A stretch of DNA of 15,016 nt from Azonexus sp. (GTDB lineage: Bacteria; Pseudomonadota; Gammaproteobacteria; Burkholderiales; Rhodocyclaceae): contig JAKLLI010000112.1 in assembly GCA_023150195.1 (NCBI GenBank), positions 1-15,016 of the forward strand, given 5' to 3'. Below the pieces are notes generated by a model, which saw only the letters and a program-made list of their open reading frames with translations, had not been told where the DNA came from and searched no databases. How positions within the stretch are numbered: the first letter of the stretch is position 1; every line of letters begins with the position of its first letter. Shown piece by piece: positions 6,039 through 12,361 of the stretch. A program made the position numbers and the translations under genes.

Positions 6039-8138
6039 ATGGTCTCCGTCGTTCATTCCGTCGCTGCGCAAAGCGATTTCGAACACTTCCTTGTCACCCT
6101 CTCCGAAGGCTTGGCGCCTGATGACGCTGCCCGTTTGCGACGGGCCGTTGAATTTGCTTGGGAAGCCTACGGCGACAAGCACCTCGGGAGCGGAGAGCGG
6201 ATCTGGTCGCACGCGCTGGGGATGGCCGTCATCATCGCCGGCCTCAAGCTCGATGTGGAATCCCGGATTGCCGCCCTGCTGTTTGCGATTCCGGCGCAGG
6301 ACGACCATGGCATTGCCCGCATCGAGGAAAAATTCGGCAAGCCGGCGGCGCATCTGGTGTTTGGCATTTCGCGGCTGAATCGCCTGCGCCCGATTGCCAA
6401 GGGCTTCGTGGCGGCCGATCTGGAAGGGGGCGAAGCGAATCCGGCCGAGGTCAAGGCGCAGATCGAAGTGCTGCGCAAGATGCTGCTGGCGATGGTCGAG
6501 GACATTCGCGTCGTGCTCTTGCGCCTGGCCAGCCGGCTGGAGGATCTCTCTTTCCGCTTCATCCATCCCGACATTTACAAAAAGATCGCCAAGCAACTCG
6601 ATGAAAAGCGCAGCGAGCGCGAAGCCTTCATTGCCAACGCGGTGGCCAAGGTGCGCGATGAGCTCGCGCAGGCCGGGGTGAAATCCGCAGAAATCTACGG
6701 TCGACCGAAGCACATCTACAGTATCTGGAACAAGATGCGCAAAAAGGGTGTGGACTTCTCCGAAGTGTACGACGTGCGTGCCTTGCGCATCATCGTCGAT
6801 GACCTCAAGGACTGTTACACCGCGCTGGGGATCGTGCACAACCTCTGGGTGCCGATTTCCAGGGAGTTTGACGACTACATCTCGAATCCCAAGGGCAACT
6901 ACTACCGTTCGCTGCATACCGCCGTACGTTGTCCTGACGGGCGCAGTCTGGAAATCCAGATCCGCACCTGGGAAATGCACAAGCACGCCGAACTCGGCGT
7001 GGCGGCGCACTGGCGCTACAAGGAAGGCGCCAAGGCGCCTGGTGCCGATGATTACGACGAAAAGATCGCCTGGTTGCGCCAGCTGCTCACCTGGAAAGAC
7101 GAAGTCGCCGACAGTTCGGACTGGGTCAATCACTACAAACAAGCCGCGCTGGACGAGACCATTTACGTGATCACGCCGCAAGGTCGGGTGGTGGATCTGC
7201 CAGCGGGTTCAACGCCGGTCGACTTCGCCTATCGCGTGCATACCGACCTCGGCCATCGCTGCCGTGGCGCAAAAGTGGGCGGACAACTGGTGCCGCTCAA
7301 CACGCAACTGGAAACCGGGCAGCAGGTGGAAGTCGTGACCGCCAAGTTGGGCGGGCCGTCACGCGACTGGCTGAATCCGGCGCTGGGTTACATCCACACC
7401 AAGAGTGCGCGGGTCAAGGTCCGAACCTGGTTTGCCAATCTGGCGCTGGAAGAAACCTTGGCTGAAGGGCGCGCCATTGTCGTCAAGGAATTGCAGCGCG
7501 CGGGTCAGACCGGGGCCAATATCGAGGAGTTGTCGCACAAACTGGGGTTTGCGAAGGCCGACGACATGTACATCGCGGCGGCGCGGGGCGAGTTGAATCA
7601 GCGTCAGTTCCAGACCACGGCGCGCGGTGGCGACCTGCTGGCCGAAACGCAGGCGCCCGATGAAGTGGTGACCCGGCCGAGCAAGCCGGTGGAAGGCAAT
7701 CAGGGCATCCTGATCGTGGGCGTGGATAAATTGCTGACGCAGTTGGCCCGTTGCTGCAAACCGGCACCGCCGGACGAGATTCAGGGCTTCATCACGCGTG
7801 GCAAGGGCATTTCCATTCATCGCATGGATTGCCCCAATTTCTCCAATCTGGCGGCCTTGCATCCGGAACGGGTGATCGAGACTGACTGGGGCGTGCAGAC
7901 CACCGGCGTGTTTGCCTGCGACATCATCGTCGATGCGCATGACCGGCAGGGCTTGCTGCGGGATATTTCGGAAATCTTTACCCGCGAGCGTCTCAATGTG
8001 GTTGGCGTCAATACCCAGTCCAAACAGGGCAAGGCGCACATGAGCTTTACCGTGGAGATTTCCAATCTTCAGCACCTGCAACGCACGCTGACGCTGATTC
8101 ACGACGTGGAAGGCGTGGTGGGCGTGCGCCGCGCCTGA
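6039..8138 (+). CDS. relA: RelA, (p)ppGpp synthetase, with apparent internal deletion
   Basis: A 699-residue RelA/SpoT-family protein making (p)ppGpp from GTP or GDP and ATP in the stringent response. The order is: degenerate HD domain (no HD pair at LLFAIPAQDD), synthetase domain (YGRPKHIYSIW, EFDDYI, EIQIRT), TGS domain (VITPQGRVVDLPAGSTPVDFAY), a Cys-rich part (ARCCKPAP, MDCPNF) and a C-terminal ACT domain. EFDD, rather than the RFKD of bifunctional enzymes, marks the RelA class. The start MVSV matches the MVAV start of E. coli RelA. Around L167-E168 the chain runs from RLASRL straight to EDLSFRF. Relatives have about 40 more residues there, including a conserved ANRLG segment, and E. coli RelA is 744 residues. 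Activity of this allele is therefore uncertain. Confidence 0.95.
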   Translation: MVSVVHSVAAQSDFEHFLVTLSEGLAPDDAARLRRAVEFAWEAYGDKHLGSGERIWSHALGMAVIIAGLKLDVESRIAALLFAIPAQDDHGIARIEEKFGKPAAHLVFGISRLNRLRPIAKGFVAADLEGGEANPAEVKAQIEVLRKMLLAMVEDIRVVLLRLASRLEDLSFRFIHPDIYKKIAKQLDEKRSEREAFIANAVAKVRDELAQAGVKSAEIYGRPKHIYSIWNKMRKKGVDFSEVYDVRALRIIVDDLKDCYTALGIVHNLWVPISREFDDYISNPKGNYYRSLHTAVRCPDGRSLEIQIRTWEMHKHAELGVAAHWRYKEGAKAPGADDYDEKIAWLRQLLTWKDEVADSSDWVNHYKQAALDETIYVITPQGRVVDLPAGSTPVDFAYRVHTDLGHRCRGAKVGGQLVPLNTQLETGQQVEVVTAKLGGPSRDWLNPALGYIHTKSARVKVRTWFANLALEETLAEGRAIVVKELQRAGQTGANIEELSHKLGFAKADDMYIAAARGELNQRQFQTTARGGDLLAETQAPDEVVTRPSKPVEGNQGILIVGVDKLLTQLARCCKPAPPDEIQGFITRGKGISIHRMDCPNFSNLAALHPERVIETDWGVQTTGVFACDIIVDAHDRQGLLRDISEIFTRERLNVVGVNTQSKQGKAHMSFTVEISNLQHLQRTLTLIHDVEGVVGVRRA

Positions 8139-8145
8139 GGCAGCT

Positions 8146-8651
8146 TCAGCGCTTCAGCAGGCTGGCCGCGGCCTCGTCCAGGTCTTTTTGGCGTACCCGC
8201 CCCAGCTTTTGCCCGATGACTTCGCCCCTGGCATTGATGAAAACGGTAAACGGCAGGCCGCCCTGAACATTCCCGAGGGCCTTCATCAACGGTAAACCGT
8301 GTTCCCTGGCCAGAAACACCGGATAGTTCATTTCGTAAGCCTTGACGAAGTCGCGCACTGCCTCGGCATCGTCCTCAATCCCGATGCCCAGCACCTCAAT
8401 GCGGCCCTGATGGTGTTTGCGGAATGCTGCAAGTTCCGGAATTTCGGCCCGGCAAGGCGGGCACCAGCGGGCCCAGAAATTGACCACCAGGGGCTTGCCG
8501 CGGTAGCCGGAAAGCGCTACCGGCTTGTTGTCGGGGTTGCTCAGGGTGGTGGCGAACAGGTGGTGGCGAACAGCGTGTCGGCGGCATTTTCAGCGTGGGC
8601 GGTCGACAGGCAGCAGAGGGCAAAAATCAGGCTGCGGAACAAGGTTTTCAC
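8146..8651 (-). pseudogene. TlpA/ResA-like thioredoxin, frameshifted by a 14-bp tandem duplication
   Basis: A GTG start at 8651 opens a signal peptide (MKTLFRSLIF... ending AHA), but this frame stops at 8541-8543 after 36 codons. The remainder, with FWARWCPPCRAEIPEL and a GLPFTVF cis-Pro loop, continues in another frame from about 8550 down to TGA at 8146. Removing one copy of the 14-bp repeat at 8545-8572 joins both parts into 163 residues with no stop. In that product the CPPC cysteines are 59 and 62. TlpA proteins are periplasmic reductants; in Bradyrhizobium TlpA reduces ScoI and the CuA site of CoxB. A GTG at 8487 could start the thioredoxin core without any export signal. The gene ends 7 nt from the convergent relA. 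It could be a recent mutation, an assembly error or a reversible switch. Confidence 0.85.
8545..8573. repeat. Perfect 14-bp tandem duplication (two copies)
   Basis: GGTGGTGGCGAACA is present twice head to tail at 8545-8558 and 8559-8572, and the period extends one further base. It lies inside the TlpA-like gene near the predicted mature N-terminus. Fourteen is not a multiple of three, so it causes the frameshift described for that gene. Confidence 0.95.
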
Positions 8652-8712
8652 GGGGAATTCCAATCAAGGGTTGGCTGCGATATTAGCATCCGGCGAAATG
8701 CCAGACTTCCTG

Positions 8713-8733
8713 ACTGCGACAATTTGTCGCAGT
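8713..8733. promoter_or_regulatory. 21-bp palindrome, candidate RegA/PrrA-type operator
   Basis: Arms ACTGCGACAA and TTGTCGCAGT are perfectly complementary around a single T. The core GCGACAATTTGTCGC fits 14 of 15 positions of the RegR/RegA box as I recall it (GNGRCRTTNNGNCGC). It lies between the divergent TlpA-like gene and the copper operon. On the minus strand a TAATAT (8680-8685) would put the palindrome near -50, a position suited to activation. A close relative lies upstream of regB at 13663-13680. The symmetry is seen directly; binding by RegA is inferred. Confidence 0.6.
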
Positions 8734-8823
8734 GTGCCGTTCAATGCCTGTGAAACAATGCAGCCCATTGGCGGAGACGGCTTGCCTGAATGACAATGCA
8801 GCCTTTGCCCCACTGGAAGCCCT

Positions 8824-9294
8824 GTGAATAAAAAGATCCTCATCGACCTGATTGGCCTGCTGCTTATCGCGCTGATCGGGGTTGTCGGCTACAAGTTGTC
8901 GCCGCTGCTGTTGCCCAAAAGCGATGTGACCGTGACGCCGGACGCACAATGCAACTTGCAGCAAAACCCCTGTGCAGTGGGCTTGCCCGGTGGTGGCGAA
9001 CTTCAACTGGCTTTCGGGACCTTGCCGGTGCCGCTGGTGCAGGCCTTTCCAGTCAGTGTTCGGGTGCAGGGCGAAGCGGCGCAGCAGGTGGAGATCGATT
9101 TTTCCGGCGTGGACATGAACATGGGCTTCAATCGTCAGCGCCTGGCAGCGCAAGGCGAGGGCATGTTTGCCGGTGAAGCCACTTTGCCCGTTTGCGTCAC
9201 CGGACGCATGGTCTGGCAAGCGACCGTGCTACTTGAGCGAGGCCGGGCGCGGATTGCTGTGCCTTTTCGTTTTGTCACCGGGGAAGCGCACTGA
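8824..9294 (+). CDS. Membrane-anchored FixH/YtkA-like protein of the copper operon
   Basis: A 156-residue protein with one N-terminal transmembrane segment (about 6-30) and a periplasmic domain. A late segment carries DMNMGFNR (97-104) and a G-x-F-x-G-x-x-x-LPVC pattern (112-124), which resembles FixH/YtkA-like beta domains found in copper and oxidase assembly loci. C43, C50 and C124 plus M98 and M100 are possible metal or redox residues. The start is GTG, preceded by GGAAG at 8815-8819; the frame is closed upstream by TGA at 8791. The stop overlaps the start of the SCO gene (TGATG), so the two are co-translated. The family assignment is by pattern only, and the function is not known to me. 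Confidence 0.75.
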   Translation: MNKKILIDLIGLLLIALIGVVGYKLSPLLLPKSDVTVTPDAQCNLQQNPCAVGLPGGGELQLAFGTLPVPLVQAFPVSVRVQGEAAQQVEIDFSGVDMNMGFNRQRLAAQGEGMFAGEATLPVCVTGRMVWQATVLLERGRARIAVPFRFVTGEAH

Positions 9295-9896
9295 TGTCGG
9301 AACGTCTGCTCGCCGCCCTGGCCGCACTCCTCGCCCTGATACTGGTTGGGGTATTCCTGTTCTGGCATCCGGATAACGGGCCTGCCCAGCGTCCCGTGAC
9401 GACATTGCCACCCGGGGGCGATTTCACGCTGATGTCGGCGGATGGCAAGGTTTCCCTGAGTGACTATCGGGGCAAGGTCACCCTGGTGTATTTCGGCTAC
9501 ACCTATTGCCCGGATATCTGCCCGACGTCGCTGGCCGCGACGGCGGGCGGTCTGCAGATGCTGAGCGCGGACGAGCGGGCGAAGCTTGCCATGTTCTTTG
9601 TCTCGGTCGATCCCAAGCGCGACACCCCGGAGCGCCTCAAGGAATACGCCAGTTTCTTTGATCCGATGATCATCGGCATGACCGGCACGCCGGCAGCCAT
9701 TGCCGAAGTTGCCGGGCGCTATGGCGTGTTCTATTCCGAACAGGCGGTGGAAACGGCTGGCGACGGCTACGTGGTCGATCACTCGGCAGAGACTTACCTG
9801 ATTGGCAAGGACGGCCAGTTACTGGCCCGAATTGCCCATGCAACCCCCTCGGACAAGGTGGCTGCCTTGATCCGCCAATATCTGAACCAACCTTGA
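9294..9896 (+). CDS. SCO1/SenC family copper-binding assembly protein
   Basis: A 200-residue SCO protein with an N-terminal membrane anchor (about 5-24) and a thioredoxin-fold periplasmic domain. The copper ligands are visible: C72 and C76 in CPDIC, and H163 in VVDHSAETYL. SCO proteins deliver copper to, or reduce, the CuA site of cytochrome c oxidase subunit II. A SCO gene (prrC/senC) is linked to the RegBA/PrrBA system in Rhodobacter, and a RegBA pair is also present in this window. The ATG overlaps the preceding stop by one base, and PCuAC follows 11 nt later, so the three form an operon. Confidence 0.93.
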   Translation: MSERLLAALAALLALILVGVFLFWHPDNGPAQRPVTTLPPGGDFTLMSADGKVSLSDYRGKVTLVYFGYTYCPDICPTSLAATAGGLQMLSADERAKLAMFFVSVDPKRDTPERLKEYASFFDPMIIGMTGTPAAIAEVAGRYGVFYSEQAVETAGDGYVVDHSAETYLIGKDGQLLARIAHATPSDKVAALIRQYLNQP

Positions 9897-9907
9897 AGGA
9901 GTGCTTC

Positions 9908-10375
9908 ATGAAGCAAATTTCCCTGATTTTTGCCGGTTTGACGCTGTCGACCGCCGTATTCGCCGGTGCTGCCGATCAGATCGTGGTCCAGGACCCTTAT
10001 GTTCGTCTGGCGCCGCCGAATGCACCGGCGACGGGTGCCTTCATGGTGATTCGCAATACCGGTGCGACCGATGTCAAAGTCCTCAAGGCGGCTAATCCGG
10101 CGTCCAAGGTGACCGAACTGCACACCCATACCAATGAAAATGGGGTCATGAAAATGCGGCCGGTGCCCGCGATTGACGTGCCGGCCAAGGGCCAGGCCGT
10201 GTTGCAGCCGGGCGGCCTGCACGTGATGCTGATCGACATGAGGGCACCGCTCAAGGAAGGGGATGTGGTGCCGATCACCCTCGGCTTTGACGATGGCAGC
10301 AGCAAGCAGGTGGATGCCAAGGTGGTGCGTCAGGTCCCCGCCGGCAACATGCCGATGATGCAGCACGCCCACTGA
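9908..10375 (+). CDS. PCuAC-type periplasmic copper chaperone (DUF461)
   Basis: A 155-residue protein with a signal peptide ending VFA. The ATG at 9908 is chosen because AAGGAG (9896-9901) lies 6 nt upstream; an earlier in-frame TTG at 9893 is unsupported. The complete Cu(I) site of the family is present: H72, then ten residues, M83, then 21 residues, H105-x-M107. The protein ends in a Met/His-rich tail (MPMMQHAH), possibly a further copper site. PCuAC collects periplasmic copper and passes it to SCO or directly to oxidase subunits. It is the last gene of the copper operon, followed by a strong terminator. Confidence 0.93.
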   Translation: MKQISLIFAGLTLSTAVFAGAADQIVVQDPYVRLAPPNAPATGAFMVIRNTGATDVKVLKAANPASKVTELHTHTNENGVMKMRPVPAIDVPAKGQAVLQPGGLHVMLIDMRAPLKEGDVVPITLGFDDGSSKQVDAKVVRQVPAGNMPMMQHAH

Positions 10376-10399
10376 TTGCTGGCGCCATTCGCTGTTTTG

Positions 10400-10439
10400 A
10401 CGAAAAAGGCGACCTGCCGTTGGGGGTCGCCTTTTTCGT
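10400..10439 (+). terminator. Strong intrinsic terminator after the copper operon
   Basis: ACGAAAAAGGCGACC (10400-10414) and GGTCGCCTTTTTCGT (10425-10439) are perfect 15-bp complements around a 10-nt loop. A T5 run sits in the descending arm. It starts 25 nt after the PCuAC stop. The symmetry would allow some function in both directions. Confidence 0.88.
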
Positions 10440-10459
10440 GTACGGTTTGTGTGTCGGCA

Positions 10460-10489
10460 TTCAAACCCAGCGCCAGCCTTTGCTATGAT
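10460..10489 (+). promoter_or_regulatory. Candidate sigma-70-type promoter of the antiporter gene
   Basis: TTCAAA (10460-10465), an 18-nt spacer and TATGAT (10484-10489) match 4 of 6 and 5 of 6 consensus positions. The inferred start near 10496 gives a leader of about 38 nt. It lies directly after the copper operon terminator, so the antiporter is probably its own transcription unit. Confidence 0.4.
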
Positions 10490-10533
10490 CGGACTGCCAG
10501 ACCCCGCTGACCCTCCGGAGACAAGATCACACC

Positions 10534-11799
10534 ATGCTCGCTGCCGCCACGACCCCAGAGATTCTCGCTACCCTCATTTTCGCCATTGCCCTGCTGCATA
10601 CCTTCTCGACCAAATATTTTGCCGAGCTGGCGCACACCAATTCCCGGCATGCCGGCCTGTGGCATTTGCTCGCCGAAGTGGAAGTGGTGTTCGGGTTCTG
10701 GGCCTTTGTGCTGGTCGCCGCCTTGCTGGTGATTACCGGCAAGGATGCGGCGGTCCACTACATGGAAGGGCGAAATTTCACCGAGCCGGCATTTGTTTTT
10801 GTGATCATGGTGATTGCGGCCAGCCGGCCGATTCTCTTCACCGTCATCAATCTGGTGCGCCTGATTGCCAGCATGATTCCGGTCAACCGGTCGGTCGCCG
10901 TGTTTTTCCTCTGTCTTTCGCTGGTCCCGCTGCTGGGTTCCTTCATCACGGAACCTGCGGCAATGACGCTGGCAGCGCTGATGTTGCGTGACCGCTATTT
11001 CCAGTACGAAATTTCCAACCGGCTCAAATACGCCACGCTGGGGGTGCTCTTCGTCAATATTTCGATTGGCGGTACGCTGACGCATTTTGCTGCGCCGCCG
11101 GTGTTGATGGTCGCCGCCAAGTGGCAGTGGGATTCGCTGTTCATGTTGTCTCACTTCGGCTGGAAGGCGGCGATTGCGGTGCTTTTTAATGCCATTGTGC
11201 TGACCTGGTTTTTCCGCAAGGAACTGGCAGAAAAAGGTCGGGTGGAAGCGGGTAGCGGGGCGTTTCAGATGCCGATTCCGGTGGCTGCCATTCACATCAC
11301 ATTTCTCGTGGGCGTGGTGGTTTTTGCCCACCATGCGGTGGTTTTCATGGGGCTTTTCCTGCTGTTCCTCGGGTACACCGAGGCTTACAAGACACATCAG
11401 GATCGCCTGATTTTGCGCGAAGGGCTGTTGGTGGCGTTTTTCCTGGCCGGTCTGGTGGTGCTGGGCGGCCTGCAGCAATGGTGGTTGCAGCAAACCTTGC
11501 TGGGCGTCGAGCCGAATGTGCTTTATTTCCTGGCCACCGGCCTGACGGCAATCACCGATAATGCTGCGCTGACGTATCTGGCCTCGCTGGTTGAGGGCGT
11601 TTCGCCGGAATTCCAGTATGCGGTGGTCGCCGGTGCGGTCACGGGCGGTGGCTTGACCATCATTGCCAATGCGCCGAATCCGGCCGGCGCCTCCATCCTG
11701 AAATCCTGTTTTGACGATGAAGCGATCAGTCCGCTGGGCTTGCTGATGTCGGCTTTGCCGCCGACCTTCATCGCGATCATCGCCTTCAAGGTGCTGTGA
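10534..11799 (+). CDS. Putative Na+/H+ antiporter, inner membrane
   Basis: A 421-residue polytopic membrane protein with about eleven or twelve hydrophobic segments. It resembles the family annotated as putative Na+/H+ antiporter (Na_H_antiport_3 type). Helix-breaking stretches such as NISIGGTLTHFAAPP and TAITDNAALTYL, with polar residues buried in the membrane, are typical of ion transporters. The transported ion was not proved for this family as far as I know. The nearest GGAG (10517-10520) is 13 nt from the ATG, longer than usual. No downstream gene shares its direction; it converges with regA, 19 nt away. Confidence 0.75.
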   Translation: MLAAATTPEILATLIFAIALLHTFSTKYFAELAHTNSRHAGLWHLLAEVEVVFGFWAFVLVAALLVITGKDAAVHYMEGRNFTEPAFVFVIMVIAASRPILFTVINLVRLIASMIPVNRSVAVFFLCLSLVPLLGSFITEPAAMTLAALMLRDRYFQYEISNRLKYATLGVLFVNISIGGTLTHFAAPPVLMVAAKWQWDSLFMLSHFGWKAAIAVLFNAIVLTWFFRKELAEKGRVEAGSGAFQMPIPVAAIHITFLVGVVVFAHHAVVFMGLFLLFLGYTEAYKTHQDRLILREGLLVAFFLAGLVVLGGLQQWWLQQTLLGVEPNVLYFLATGLTAITDNAALTYLASLVEGVSPEFQYAVVAGAVTGGGLTIIANAPNPAGASILKSCFDDEAISPLGLLMSALPPTFIAIIAFKVL

Positions 11800-11806
11800 T
11801 CGCCAG

Positions 11807-11835
11807 GCCCGGGGCGCGCTATCCGCGTACCGGGC
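11807..11835. other. Interrupted inverted repeat between convergent antiporter and regA genes
   Basis: GCCCGG and CCGGGC, with inner CGCG and CGCG arms and a 2x2 internal loop, surround CTATC. It covers the end of the antiporter transcript and the last codons of regA. There is no T-tract on either strand. A weak shared transcript end is possible. Confidence 0.3.
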
Positions 11836-12361
11836 GCTTTGCCAGTTTGCGCTGCAAGGTGCGGCGATGCATCTTGAGCGCCCGCGCGGTGGCCGAAATA
11901 TTGCCCGCGTGTTCGGCGAGAATGCGCTGGATATGTTCCCATTCCAGCCGGTCGACCGAAAGCGGCTCATCGGCCAGTTCATCGGGATTGTCGAGCGGGG
12001 CATCATCGAAGGCCGCGAGGATAGCTTCAATTTCCACCGGCTTGGCCAGATATTGCGTGGCGCCGCGTTTCACTGCCTCGACCGCGGTGGCGATGCTGGC
12101 GTAGCCGGTTAGCACGACAATCCGGCAGTCGGGCTGGATGGCCAGTAACTCGGGAATCAGGGCGAGGCCGGAACTGCCATCCAGATTTAAATCCAGTACC
12201 ACGCGCTCGCAGGCCTGCCCGGCCGCCAGCCGCAGGCCGTCTTCCCCGGTCAAGGCGCCGCAGGCCGCATGACCGCGACGGGTCAGCGTGCGCACCAGCA
12301 GACTGTTAAATGTCGGATCATCGTCGATGACCAGAATGGGCATTGGACTGGTTTGGCTCAT
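11819..12361 (-). CDS. regA: RegA/PrrA/ActR-type redox response regulator
   Basis: A 180-residue response regulator. The receiver domain shows the acidic pair D13-D14, the phosphorylated aspartate D57 (VVLDLN), T85 and K107 (AKP). A linker leads to a Fis-type helix-turn-helix (about 154-176, NISATARALKMHRRTLQRKL), as in RegA, PrrA, ActR and RoxR. These regulators control respiration, nitrate and CO2 metabolism genes under low oxygen. The ATG overlaps the regB stop by 4 nt (ATGA), so kinase and regulator are translationally coupled. The gene name is chosen by the family and its kinase partner. Confidence 0.9.
   Translation of the reverse strand: MSQTSPMPILVIDDDPTFNSLLVRTLTRRGHAACGALTGEDGLRLAAGQACERVVLDLNLDGSSGLALIPELLAIQPDCRIVVLTGYASIATAVEAVKRGATQYLAKPVEIEAILAAFDDAPLDNPDELADEPLSVDRLEWEHIQRILAEHAGNISATARALKMHRRTLQRKLAKRPVRG

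Noticed and set aside
5972..6040. 23-residue N-terminal extension of the permease starting at 6040
   Set aside because: It is charged, lies before the natural first helix and would overlap the relA start codon; the ATG at 5971 gives a normal family length.
4886..6121. 411-codon plus-strand open frame across mtfA, the permease and the relA start
   Set aside because: It is antisense to two recognisable proteins and overlaps a third; the composition is Q/G/H-rich with no domain.
5982..7181. 399-codon open frame on the minus strand opposite relA
   Set aside because: It is the antisense shadow of a clearly coding relA in GC-rich DNA; its translation has no recognisable domain and no ribosome site.
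8545..8573. Possible short CRISPR or VNTR array
   Set aside because: There are only two adjacent copies with no spacers, located inside a coding sequence; it is a simple tandem duplication.
10483..12030. 515-codon open frame on the minus strand opposite the antiporter and overlapping regA
   Set aside because: Its sequence is rich in H, R, Q and G typical of antisense translation of a membrane protein gene, and it conflicts with two well-supported genes.
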